From Loktanella atrilutea (GTDB taxonomy: Bacteria > Pseudomonadota > Alphaproteobacteria > Rhodobacterales > Rhodobacteraceae): a stretch of 38,213 bases of DNA. The position numbers and the translations under genes are program-made. The stretch's first letter is position 1; the number at the start of each line of letters is the position of its first letter. This document shows positions 25,959-33,485 of the stretch, piece by piece. Where the stretch lies: the NCBI RefSeq assembly GCF_900128995.1, contig NZ_FQUE01000017.1, positions 1-38,213 of the forward strand, given 5' to 3'. The notes below the pieces were generated by a model. The model ran no database searches, was not told the origin of the DNA, and saw only the letters and a program-made list of their open reading frames with translations.

Positions 25959-27566
25959 ATGTCTGATACTGACAGTATGCGCCGGCTTGCCCTGACAAGG
26001 GCACAGTCTTTCAATCCGATCGGCCTGCTGCTGTTTGTCGCCCTTCTGGCTTTTGCACTACCTGTTTTCTGGCTCGGCTTCCAGTTGCTGGTGGCGGCCT
26101 GGATGACGCCGGAATACAGCCATGGTCCGCTGATTCCGCTGATCTCGCTTTATTTATTCCTGCGTGAATTGCGGCACGGCCCACAACAACCCGTTGCGGG
26201 TCCCGTCAACCGGATACCGGGCATCATAGTGATTGTACTGGGTCTTGTTTTGGGCATTTTCGGCAATCTGGTCCAGATCCCGGACATCGTGGCCTATGCC
26301 TTTATCGTCTGGGTCGGTGGGGTCGTGCTGACAGGCTTTGGCTGGGCGCGCGGGCGCACCCATCAACTCCCGGTGCTACATCTGGTCTTCATGCTGCCAC
26401 TGCCCCAGTTCATCTACTGGAAACTGACGATCTTCCTGCAGCTCGTCTCGTCGGAACTTGGCGTCTGGTTTATCCAGATGGCGGGCATCCCCGTCTTCCT
26501 CGAAGGCAATGTCATCGACCTCGGCATCTACAAGCTGCAGGTGGCCGAGGCCTGTTCGGGCCTGCGTTATCTGTTCCCGATCCTGTCGTTCAGCTATCTG
26601 TTTGCGATCCTGTATCGCGGGCCGTTCTGGCACAAGGTCGTTATGTTCCTGATGGCAGCGCCACTGACCATCTTCATGAACTCGTTCCGGATCGGCATGA
26701 TCGGCGTGCTGGTCAACAGCTACGGCATCGGCCAGGCTGAAGGCTTCCTACACTTCTTCGAAGGCTGGGTGATCTTCGGTGCCTGTATCGCGATTCTGTT
26801 CCTGACGGCCGTGCTGCTGCAACGCCTGACCCCCAGCCCACTGGGCCTGCGCGACACCATCGACATGGACTTCGACGGGTTGGGCGCACAAGCTGGGCGC
26901 ATCCTGTCCATGGCCCCGTCCCGCGGCGTGATCGCGGCGATCGTAATCACGCTCACGGTCTCGGCCCTGTTCATCTTGACGCCGCCGCCGGACCGGGTCA
27001 TGCCCGACCGCGACCGCTTTTCCATGTTCCCGCGCGAAGTTGCGGGCTGGAATTCCTACATCATCCCGCTGGAGCCCGACGTGGAACTGGTGCTGAAGGC
27101 GTCGGACTACATCAACGCGGTCTATACCAACCCGGCTGCACCAGATACCTACGTGAATTTCTTCTCGGCCTACTATGACAAGCAGACCGAAGGGGCCGGC
27201 ATCCATTCGCCAGAGGTCTGCCTCCCCGTCGGCGGGTGGGAGATCTTTTCGATCGACCAGTCGCCGGTGTCCTTCCCGGACACGGTCTACGGCACCTTTG
27301 AGGTGAACCGCGCCGTGATCGAAAAGGGCCTGACGCGGCAGCTGGTCTATTACTGGTTCGAACAGCGCGGCACGCGGATGACCAACGACTACATGGCCAA
27401 GATCGACGTGGTCTACGACAGCCTGACCAGAGGGCGCACGGACGGCGCGCTGGTTCGCTTTGTCACGCCGATCGCCGCAGGCGAAGACGAGGCGGCCGCC
27501 GATGCCCGTCTGCAAGGTTTCATGGCGGACCTGCTGCCCCGGCTGCCCCGGTTCATTCCCGAATAG
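25959..27566 (+). CDS. xrtD: exosortase fused to EpsI domain (XrtD-like)
   Basis: This 535-residue membrane protein carries the exosortase N-terminal motif 'YSHGPL' at 53-58 and the catalytic triad of the family: Cys199 in 'EACSGLRY', Arg244 in 'NSFRIG' and His265 in 'FLHFFEGW'. It has about eight membrane helices. After a linker and another helix (about 323-341) comes an EpsI domain with '[16 protein letters not shown]' at 415-430 and 'YYWFEQRG'. Exosortases cleave CTERM-tagged proteins in the inner membrane during EPS-linked export. The exosortase-EpsI fusion of this size in Rhodobacteraceae-type genomes fits the VPLPA-CTERM enzyme XrtD; that subtype is inferred. No CTERM substrate is encoded in this window. 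GGAG lies 13 bases upstream of the ATG. Confidence 0.88.
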   Translation: MSDTDSMRRLALTRAQSFNPIGLLLFVALLAFALPVFWLGFQLLVAAWMTPEYSHGPLIPLISLYLFLRELRHGPQQPVAGPVNRIPGIIVIVLGLVLGIFGNLVQIPDIVAYAFIVWVGGVVLTGFGWARGRTHQLPVLHLVFMLPLPQFIYWKLTIFLQLVSSELGVWFIQMAGIPVFLEGNVIDLGIYKLQVAEACSGLRYLFPILSFSYLFAILYRGPFWHKVVMFLMAAPLTIFMNSFRIGMIGVLVNSYGIGQAEGFLHFFEGWVIFGACIAILFLTAVLLQRLTPSPLGLRDTIDMDFDGLGAQAGRILSMAPSRGVIAAIVITLTVSALFILTPPPDRVMPDRDRFSMFPREVAGWNSYIIPLEPDVELVLKASDYINAVYTNPAAPDTYVNFFSAYYDKQTEGAGIHSPEVCLPVGGWEIFSIDQSPVSFPDTVYGTFEVNRAVIEKGLTRQLVYYWFEQRGTRMTNDYMAKIDVVYDSLTRGRTDGALVRFVTPIAAGEDEAAADARLQGFMADLLPRLPRFIPE

Positions 27567-27607
27567 CATCTTGTCACCGTGGCCTCGGTGGGGCCACAAC
27601 GGGTGCC

Positions 27608-28258
27608 ATGACGATACCCCCCTCCCCTGCCCCGGTGCGGGCCTTGACCGCACCGGTCTGGGTCCTGTTGACGCTCTGCATCCTGCCAGAGCTGGTCTTT
27701 CAGCTAAACGACCACGGTATGGTGGGGCCTGCGAGACTGCGCGAAATGGCGTTCAGCCTGGGATCGTTCCAGTCTGATCTGGTCAACAGCAGGCTAAGCC
27801 GCTTTCCGGGGCAGTCCTTTACGATGTTCATGACCTACATGTTTCTGCACACCGGCCTGTCGCATCTGGTGGTGAACATGATCGGGCTGCTCTGGCTCTG
27901 GCGTCTGGTAACGGGAACCCGGTCGGCCGGCGACGCCGCCTTGTTCTTCGTCATGGCGGGGGTCGGCGCGGCCATGATCTTCGACATTCTGGGGAGCCCG
28001 CATACGGCCATGGTCGGCGCATCGGGGGCGCTGTTCGGTCTGCTGGGAGTCTACGGCGTGGACAGTCGACTGTTCTGGTCGGACACGCGCCACACACGTC
28101 TGGCCCAGCGTCTTTTGCGTCTGGTCGTGATCGCAGTAATCCTGATCGCGTCGGATCTCGTCAGTCGGGTTGCCACCGGCACCAGTGTCGCCTGGCAGGC
28201 CCACACGGGCGGTTTCCTGACCGGTGCCTTCGCAGCAATGATCTGGCCTTACAGATAG
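27608..28258 (+). CDS. rhomboid-family intramembrane serine protease
   Basis: This 216-residue polytopic protein has the rhomboid signatures: 'HTGLSHLVVNM' (His86, Asn90), 'VGASGALFGLLG' with catalytic Ser139, and 'WQAHTGGFLTG' with catalytic His199. Six hydrophobic segments are visible. Rhomboids cleave transmembrane helices inside the bilayer. It follows the exosortase gene by 41 bp on the same strand, so the two membrane proteases are probably cotranscribed. A rhombosortase role is conceivable, but those enzymes normally pair with GlyGly-CTERM proteins, none of which is seen here. The ribosome-binding site is weak. Confidence 0.9.
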   Translation: MTIPPSPAPVRALTAPVWVLLTLCILPELVFQLNDHGMVGPARLREMAFSLGSFQSDLVNSRLSRFPGQSFTMFMTYMFLHTGLSHLVVNMIGLLWLWRLVTGTRSAGDAALFFVMAGVGAAMIFDILGSPHTAMVGASGALFGLLGVYGVDSRLFWSDTRHTRLAQRLLRLVVIAVILIASDLVSRVATGTSVAWQAHTGGFLTGAFAAMIWPYR

Positions 28259-28371
28259 ATAAACTTTGCGGCAGTCTTCCCACAGCTCCCCCTGTCTCGG
28301 CTTATTTCAGCCGCACTTGCGTGGCCTTCTGATTCGACCGTTCCGCGCATCTAACATCGGAAGGAGTCGAT

Positions 28372-28461
28372 ATGATCATCGCAAGCATGTTGGGAGGTGT
28401 GACCGGAGTCGTCGCCTTCATTCTGATCGGCCTGTGGTGTGGCGTCAGCCTGCCGGTTTGA
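28372..28461 (+). CDS. 29-residue single-helix membrane peptide (putative)
   Basis: A short frame preceded by a strong GGAAGGAG six bases before the ATG. The peptide begins MIIASMLGG and is almost entirely hydrophobic (one helix, with Trp22 and Cys23). Its stop overlaps the start of the next small frame (TGATG). The good ribosome-binding site and the coupling support real translation. Family unknown; small toxins, regulators of membrane proteases, and chance frames are alternatives. Confidence 0.5.
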   Translation: MIIASMLGGVTGVVAFILIGLWCGVSLPV

Positions 28462-28562
28462 TGGCGCTCTATATCATCGGCAGAGCCGTCAGTTTCGTCA
28501 TCACCCTGCTGGTCGCGATGCGAACGCAGAGGATACTGACTGATCCGTTCCTTATCCCCTGA
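28461..28562 (+). CDS. 33-residue membrane peptide (putative), coupled to the preceding one
   Basis: Starts at the ATG that shares its A with the preceding TGA. The product has a helix of about 18 hydrophobic residues (ALYIIGRAVSFVITLLVA), then a basic and polar tail (MRTQRILTD). If the two frames were once one gene, a one-base change would join them into a two-helix hairpin of about 62 residues. No family recognised. Confidence 0.42.
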   Translation: MALYIIGRAVSFVITLLVAMRTQRILTDPFLIP

Positions 28563-28648
28563 CACAAGAACACAGTTCACCCGGACGGATTTCCGACCTT
28601 TAATACAGAAATTATGAACCACAGCTATCGGTTAACTACTAAATATCG

Positions 28649-28738
28649 GATAGCTGAAAGCTATTAGATAGCCGCAAGCTATTAGATAGCTGCAAGCTAT
28701 TAGATATCTACATAATATTGGATAGCTTACAGCTAAAT
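28649..28738 (+). repeat. five tandem 18-bp iterons, internally palindromic
   Basis: Consecutive units begin at 28649, 28667, 28685, 28703 and 28721. Units 1-3 are nearly identical to GATAGCTGCAAGCTATTA; units 4 and 5 are degenerate. Each good unit contains TAGCT-NNN-AGCTA, so a dimeric protein could bind every 18 bp. The array is AT-rich and is flanked on both sides by the sequence CTAAATATC. Lying 220 bp upstream of parA with no gene between, it is the best candidate for the partition centromere/operator of the ParA cassette. Origin iterons are the alternative, but no replication initiator gene is in the window. Confidence 0.8.
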
Positions 28739-28812
28739 ATCATATCTTGAGGATATCACTAAGCTAGCACAGAACATATGACACTGCTTTGCCCTATCTC
28801 GGTCGATCGCTC

Positions 28813-28850
28813 TCCGATAGAAATCCGGAAGCGTACAGCGATCTATCGGA
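28813..28850. promoter_or_regulatory. 9-bp inverted repeat upstream of parA
   Basis: TCCGATAGA at 28813-28821 and its exact reverse complement TCTATCGGA at 28842-28850, separated by 20 bases, lie between the iterons and the parA start. It could be an operator for the partition operon or part of the centromere. It shares the GATAG core with the iterons, so the same protein may bind both. Confidence 0.5.
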
Positions 28851-28957
28851 AAGCTATCTGGTCGCTACCAGTTTACACACACAGCACATCTTGTTAGCAA
28901 TATATGGTGGTCTGCCAGCCGCCATATGATCAATATGTGCCTCGGAAAGGATAGACT

Positions 28958-29644
28958 GTGCCCGTCATCACCTTCGCTAACCCCAAGGGCGGGGCCGGCA
29001 AAACGACCGCCGCATTGCTGCTGGCGTCCGAACTCGCGGCCCGCAAGGCCGACATCGTCATCATTGACGCAGACCCCGAACGCTGGATTTCTCAATGGGC
29101 GGCGCTGCCGGGCAAGCCCGACAACATTCGCATCATCACCGACGTGACCGAAGACGGCATCGTCGAGCAGATCGACACCGCCGCGGCGCGCACGCAATTT
29201 GTCATTATTGACCTAGAAGGCACCGCCAGCCTGATGGTTGCTAATGCTATTGGAATGTCAGACCTTGTCGTGATCCCGACCCAGGGCGGATCGATGGACG
29301 CCAAGGGTGCCGCCAAAACAATCCGCCTAATCCGCAACCAAGAACGCATGGCGCGCCGGCCCATTGCGCACGGTGTGCTGATGACTCGGACCAGCGCCGC
29401 CGTTGCGTCCCGATCCTACAAGAACGTGCGCCAGCAACTGGCCGAGGCTGGCATCCCCGTCTTCGCCACGCCTATCGTCGAACGTGCGGCTTACCGCGAT
29501 ATCTTCGACTATGGTGGGCTGCTACGTGATTTGCCCACGGCGCAGGTGTCCAATCTGGAAAACGCCCACAAGAATGCGCAGGCCTTTACTGCCGAGGTGC
29601 TAACGCAACTGAAGGCCAGTCTGCAACAGCGGGGGGCCGCGTGA
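28958..29644 (+). CDS. parA: ParA-family partition ATPase
   Basis: This 228-residue ATPase lacks an N-terminal DNA-binding domain, as in the ParF/VirC1 (type Ib) group. It has the deviant Walker A 'KGGAGKTT' at 10-17, the A' motif 'DADP' at 37-40 and Walker B 'FVIIDLEG' at 81-88. The start is GTG at 28958 with AAGGA seven bases upstream; the family N-terminus (MPVITFANPKGG) confirms it. It moves plasmid copies along the nucleoid with a small centromere-binding partner, which is encoded by the next gene (TGATG coupling). The GC-rich cassette sits between two EPS-export segments, marking the locus as plasmid- or chromid-borne. Confidence 0.9.
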   Translation: MPVITFANPKGGAGKTTAALLLASELAARKADIVIIDADPERWISQWAALPGKPDNIRIITDVTEDGIVEQIDTAAARTQFVIIDLEGTASLMVANAIGMSDLVVIPTQGGSMDAKGAAKTIRLIRNQERMARRPIAHGVLMTRTSAAVASRSYKNVRQQLAEAGIPVFATPIVERAAYRDIFDYGGLLRDLPTAQVSNLENAHKNAQAFTAEVLTQLKASLQQRGAA

Positions 29645-30012
29645 TGGAACGCAAGCGCGCCGCCCTGGGCTTTGTCAATGATTTGGACGATTTCAATCCG
29701 ACCGAATGGGCCGTGGGCGCACCGGCTCGGACCCCGCCCGAGGCGCAGGCCAGCCGCAAGGCGGCCGAGGACCTAGGGTTCCGCAGCCGCGAGGTCGCGT
29801 CATTACCCGCCGATACCGCCGGCGGGGCAGGGGGAGCGAAGCCGGTCCGCAGGCGCCGCACCGGGCGCAACGCTCAGTTCAACCTCAAGGCCCGGCCGGA
29901 CACGATCGAAGATTTCTGCGCCGTCGCCGATGCCAATGGCTGGGGTCTAGGCGAAACGCTGGAATACGCGGTCAGCCTGCTGCAGCGCGAATACGGTAAG
30001 TCGTCTGCCTAA
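29644..30012 (+). CDS. small ParB-like partition/stability protein
   Basis: This 122-residue protein has its ATG at 29644 overlapping the parA stop (TGATG). The N-terminal half is disordered and Ala/Pro/Arg-rich. The C-terminal 45 residues, 'RNAQFNLKARPDTIEDFCAV' then 'GWGLGETLEYAVSLLQREY', look like a beta-strand plus two helices: a ribbon-helix-helix fold, as in ParG-type centromere binders and the proteins called 'stability/partitioning determinant' in alphaproteobacterial plasmids. It probably binds the upstream 18-bp iterons, represses the operon and stimulates ParA. A short stem, CTGCC/GGCAG, spans its stop codon. Confidence 0.72.
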   Translation: MERKRAALGFVNDLDDFNPTEWAVGAPARTPPEAQASRKAAEDLGFRSREVASLPADTAGGAGGAKPVRRRRTGRNAQFNLKARPDTIEDFCAVADANGWGLGETLEYAVSLLQREYGKSSA

Positions 30013-30112
30013 AGGCAGGGCAGAGGAGGAAGTGCCTTACCTTCGTCGCAGTTTTGTCTTGTCATCCGGATAAGCATCGGATCAGAAGACCTTTTAGCTG
30101 TCCTGGATCTGC

Positions 30113-31324
30113 ATGACCGACCGTACCAAGCGCCACATTCTGATCGTCGTTGAAAACCTGCCCGTTCCGTTGGACCGTCGTGTCTGGCTGGAAGCCACCA
30201 CGCTGAAGCAGGCCGGCTACGACGTTTCCGTCATCTGCCCAATGGGGCGCGGCTGGACCGCGCGCCATGAGGTGATAGAAGGCGTGCACATCCACCGCCA
30301 CACCGAGCCGCCGGAGGCGCATTCCGGTGCAGTGGCCTATGCTCGAGAATATGGCCACGCAATTCGACACTGGTTCCGGCTGGCAGGTGTCGTGTGGAAA
30401 CGCCGCCCTTTCGACGTGATCCAGGGCTGCAACCCACCAGACCTGATCTTTCTACTAGCGTTATGGTATCGCCTGTGGGGCGTGCGCTACATGTTCGATC
30501 ATCACGATGTTTGCCCCGAGCTCTTCGAGGCAAAGTTCGGCAAAAAGGGCTTGCTGTATCGCGTCATGCTAATCTGGGAACGTCTGACCTTTGCCACCGC
30601 CAGCGTGTCGATGGCCACCAACGGCAGCTTCCGCGACATTGCAATCCGGCGCGGCCAGATGGACCCCGACGACGTCTTCGTCGTCCGATCCGCCCCCCGA
30701 ATTGAGAATTTTATTCCCGGTCCCGGCAATCCCGACATGCGCAAGGGGGCAGGGACCGTCATGGGATATGTCGGCGTGATCGGTCAACAGGAAGGCATGG
30801 ACCTGCTGGTCTTGGCCGCCGATCACCTGATCCGCAAACTGGGCCGGACGGATGTGCATTTCCTGATCGTGGGCTTCGGTCCGCATCTGGAAGAGGTACA
30901 GCGCGACGTGGCGGCCCACGCGCTCGAGGATCACTTCACCTTTACCGGCGCGCTTTATGGCGAAGATCTGCTGGCGGCACTGAACGTGATTGACATCGGT
31001 GTGTCGCCGGATCCTAAAAACGCGATGAACGACATCTCAACCATGAATAAGGTCATGGAATACATGACCCTAGAGAAGCCGGTGGTGCAGTTCGACCTTA
31101 CCGAAGGTCGCGTGTCCGCGGGCAATGCGGGGCTTTATGCCTGCGCCAACGATCCCATCGATTTCGCCAAAAAGATAGCGCAGCTGATGGACGATCCCAA
31201 CGGTCGGGCACGCATGGGAGCCATGGGGCGCAAGCGGGTGCTGAACGACCTGTCATGGACTCATACGGAACCGCAGCTGCTGGCCGCATACGACCGGATT
31301 TACGCCAAGATGGGGCGTCAGTAG
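30113..31324 (+). CDS. family 4 glycosyltransferase
   Basis: This 403-residue GT-B enzyme has the N-terminal domain 'ILIVVENLPVPLDRRVWLEA' and 'YMFDHHDVCPELFEAKFGKK' near 127. The C-terminal donor-binding domain begins 'VMGYVGVIGQQEGMD' near 216, with 'LIVGFGPHLEEV' near 251 and the donor-site region 'MNKVMEYMTLEKPVVQFD' near 311. It resembles EpsD/WbpH-like transferases of exopolysaccharide loci with exosortase systems. It lies just after the partition cassette on the same strand (100 bp gap) and converges on the beta-barrel gene with a 7-bp overlap of coding ends. Confidence 0.92.
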   Translation: MTDRTKRHILIVVENLPVPLDRRVWLEATTLKQAGYDVSVICPMGRGWTARHEVIEGVHIHRHTEPPEAHSGAVAYAREYGHAIRHWFRLAGVVWKRRPFDVIQGCNPPDLIFLLALWYRLWGVRYMFDHHDVCPELFEAKFGKKGLLYRVMLIWERLTFATASVSMATNGSFRDIAIRRGQMDPDDVFVVRSAPRIENFIPGPGNPDMRKGAGTVMGYVGVIGQQEGMDLLVLAADHLIRKLGRTDVHFLIVGFGPHLEEVQRDVAAHALEDHFTFTGALYGEDLLAALNVIDIGVSPDPKNAMNDISTMNKVMEYMTLEKPVVQFDLTEGRVSAGNAGLYACANDPIDFAKKIAQLMDDPNGRARMGAMGRKRVLNDLSWTHTEPQLLAAYDRIYAKMGRQ

Positions 31325-32577
31325 CGCGTCACAAAAGTCCGACGCAGTTCCACGAAGACTGTGTTGGACTGCGCAGTGTCGCCGGGCGTGTCGTCAACAC
31401 TGCGATAGCGATAGCCCGCCTGCGCGGCCCAGTCCTCGGTCAGTGCGCGGCTTACACTCGCCTGAAGGCCGGCGCTGAGCGATGTGGCATCGGACCCGAC
31501 ATCCTTGGCCTGCGCCAGATCGAAGCCGATCTGCAGCGAGGTCAGGGGCGTCAGCGCCCGATCGTAGCTGCCGGACACCTGCGTCGTCACCTGCGACGTA
31601 TCCTGTTCGTTCAGAGACGACACCTGTCGCGACAGATCGAAGCTCAGGCTGCCGTTTGGCAGCTCGCGACGGGCGCCGAGTTGGGCGGTCAGCAGGATCT
31701 GGTCGTCAAAGGTGCGGGTCACGCCGACATTTCCTGACACGGCCCCCGCAGGCAGAGCCAGGCTACGCCCGAAGGACAGGCTGTATTCCTGCCCCTCATT
31801 CAGATCGGTGATAGCGACGCCCGCCGTAAGTGGACCAAGGGGGCGGTCGATGCTGATCCCGGTGCTGAGGGTCAGGGTCTCGCTCCGGTCGGCGGCTTGG
31901 GGGGTTTCGAAGATGCTGTAGCGCAAGCTGGTCCGCAACTGCGCGGCCTTGGTTAGATCGAAGGACGCTGTGCCGTCCAACGTTAGCCGGCTATTATCCT
32001 CCAGCCCAGTGCCGTCCAGCCCCGTGGCGGTGCCGCCGGTATATATGTTGTCGACGTAGGTCGCCCCGATCCCGTAAGTCGCACGCGTGGTCTGACCCCA
32101 GGTCAGACTGCCTGATACGGTCGTGGCGCGCCGGGTCGCATCGCCGGTAATGAAACCGGTTAGGCCCGTGAAGGGATCGAAAACGGCTACATCCTGCTGC
32201 GACAAATCGTTGCTTTGGACGCTGGCCGACAGATTCAAGGTCGCATTTGCGCTGCTGCGGTCATAGCTAGTAGACAGACGCGGCGATGCGATGGTGACAT
32301 CGGTGCCCGCCGCGGCGCGCCGTACGTCGGCGGCAGCGTCGATCGCAAAGGATGATGCGGGCGTGGCCGTCAACAGACCGAAGGTCAGCCCCGCATAGGG
32401 CGTCACGCGCGCCTTCGGTCCGGTGTCCGTAAATTCGACGTTGTCCGTCGCCTCGACGCCCAAGGCTGCACCGAAGGTCAACTGGATGCCGCCCGTCTCA
32501 TAGGTTTGACCGGTCATCACCGTCGGGACGGCCGCGGCGCATATCGCCACAACACAGGCAGGGCGGAGAGATGTCAC
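31318..32577 (-). CDS. outer-membrane beta-barrel protein of the EPS/exosortase locus
   Basis: The start is a GTG at 32577, with AAGGA seven bases upstream and a signal peptide (about 20 residues, 'RPACVVAICAAAVPTVMTG'); the longer frame to 32688 lacks signal features. The ~419-residue mature product is a series of alternating amphipathic strands ('GIQLTFGAALGVEATDNVEF', 'NATLNLSASVQSNDLS', 'TVSGSLTWGQTTRATYGIGA') ending with an aromatic residue. This is typical of the OMP_b-brl/EpsL-like barrels found with PEP-CTERM type EPS clusters. A role as an export or assembly porin is likely. The stop overlaps the convergent GT4 gene by 7 bp. It probably shares a transcript with the Wza-type gene upstream. 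Confidence 0.82.
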   Translation of the reverse strand: MTSLRPACVVAICAAAVPTVMTGQTYETGGIQLTFGAALGVEATDNVEFTDTGPKARVTPYAGLTFGLLTATPASSFAIDAAADVRRAAAGTDVTIASPRLSTSYDRSSANATLNLSASVQSNDLSQQDVAVFDPFTGLTGFITGDATRRATTVSGSLTWGQTTRATYGIGATYVDNIYTGGTATGLDGTGLEDNSRLTLDGTASFDLTKAAQLRTSLRYSIFETPQAADRSETLTLSTGISIDRPLGPLTAGVAITDLNEGQEYSLSFGRSLALPAGAVSGNVGVTRTFDDQILLTAQLGARRELPNGSLSFDLSRQVSSLNEQDTSQVTTQVSGSYDRALTPLTSLQIGFDLAQAKDVGSDATSLSAGLQASVSRALTEDWAAQAGYRYRSVDDTPGDTAQSNTVFVELRRTFVTRY

Positions 32578-32650
32578 GCAATCATCCTTGTCTTCAACGT
32601 CGGACTGTCTAGGGGTACCTTGCCTCGCGACCCGGAAGCCCCGACAGGGT

Positions 32651-33328
32651 TCATTCGAACAGGTGGCGCTGCGGCACGACGATAACATCGCCGTCCGCCA
32701 GCGTGGACCGCCCGGCCGAGATCACGCCGGCCTCGATTGCCGGATAGTTCAGGGTATAGACCTGCTCGATGCCGCGGGCATCGGCGCGACGCAGTTGCAC
32801 GCGCTTGGTCGCCGCGAACTTGGTGAACCCGCCCATGATGGCGAACATCTGCAAAACGGTGGTGCCGGGGGCGACGTCGATCTTGCCCAGCTTGTTGGCT
32901 TCGCCCACTATATAGACGGAAATGACCGGGTCCTCGGCCGGGGGGGCCGGCGGAGCTTGCACAATGGGGCGCACCTCACGCTCGGCCAGCTTCTCGAGCG
33001 ACACGAACACCGTCGGAGGTGCGGCAAAGCTGGGTGCCAGCCGCCCGACCAGATCGCCCTGCACCGCATCAATTGTGCGGCCTGAGACGCTGAGGGTGCC
33101 GGCTTGGGGGAAGCTGATGCGCCCGTCGGGGGCGACCAGTACGTTGCGGTTCAGACTGGGGTCCTCCAGCACCTCGACCCGCAGCGTGTCCCCGGCGCGC
33201 AGACCATAGGTCTGCTGCGCGGCAAGGGGGCCTGCACCAAAGACCGTAACCAAGGTCAGGCACAGCCCGATCATCAAGGCCAGCAGGCAGCGCGGGTCGG
33301 TGTGGGACGGCTTTGTCATGTCGGTCAT
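32651..33328 (-). CDS. Wza-type polysaccharide export protein
   Basis: About 225 residues from the ATG at 33328, chosen over the frame start at 33367 because GGGAG lies eight bases upstream. An N-terminal signal segment (about 14-37) has no lipobox Cys. It is followed by the Poly_export domain ('YGLRAGDTLRVEVLEDPSLN', 'VAPDGRISFPQAGTLSVSGR', 'PPTVFVSLE') and an SLBB domain ('ISVYIVGEANKLGKIDVAPG', 'VLQMFAIMGGFTKFAA'). Wza-like proteins form the periplasmic and outer-membrane channel for the polymer. No Wzc co-polymerase/kinase partner is in the window. The beta-barrel gene starts 73 bp downstream on the same strand. Confidence 0.93.
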   Translation of the reverse strand: MTDMTKPSHTDPRCLLALMIGLCLTLVTVFGAGPLAAQQTYGLRAGDTLRVEVLEDPSLNRNVLVAPDGRISFPQAGTLSVSGRTIDAVQGDLVGRLAPSFAAPPTVFVSLEKLAEREVRPIVQAPPAPPAEDPVISVYIVGEANKLGKIDVAPGTTVLQMFAIMGGFTKFAATKRVQLRRADARGIEQVYTLNYPAIEAGVISAGRSTLADGDVIVVPQRHLFE

Positions 33329-33485
33329 CTCGATATCTCCCGGGATGGGCAGCTTATAAAGCTTCAAGTCTGTCTAAGCGCATGCCTTATGAGGACCAAC
33401 GGAAAAATGGTCTGGTCCGTTTATGCACGCGACGAGCCCAGCAGTAGTGCCAGACTTGCAACATTCTCAAGTGCTCGTGCCGCCG

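Noticed and set aside
26748-27653. Minus-strand 301-codon frame opposite the exosortase
   Set aside because: Shadow of the EpsI domain coding region; no recognisable domain.
28372-28562. Hok/Ldr-type toxin-antitoxin assignment for the two small membrane peptides
   Set aside because: Hydrophobicity alone does not support it and no antisense RNA gene or antitoxin is evident.
28649-28738. CRISPR array
   Set aside because: The 18-bp units are directly contiguous with no spacers and no cas genes are present; iterons explain them better.
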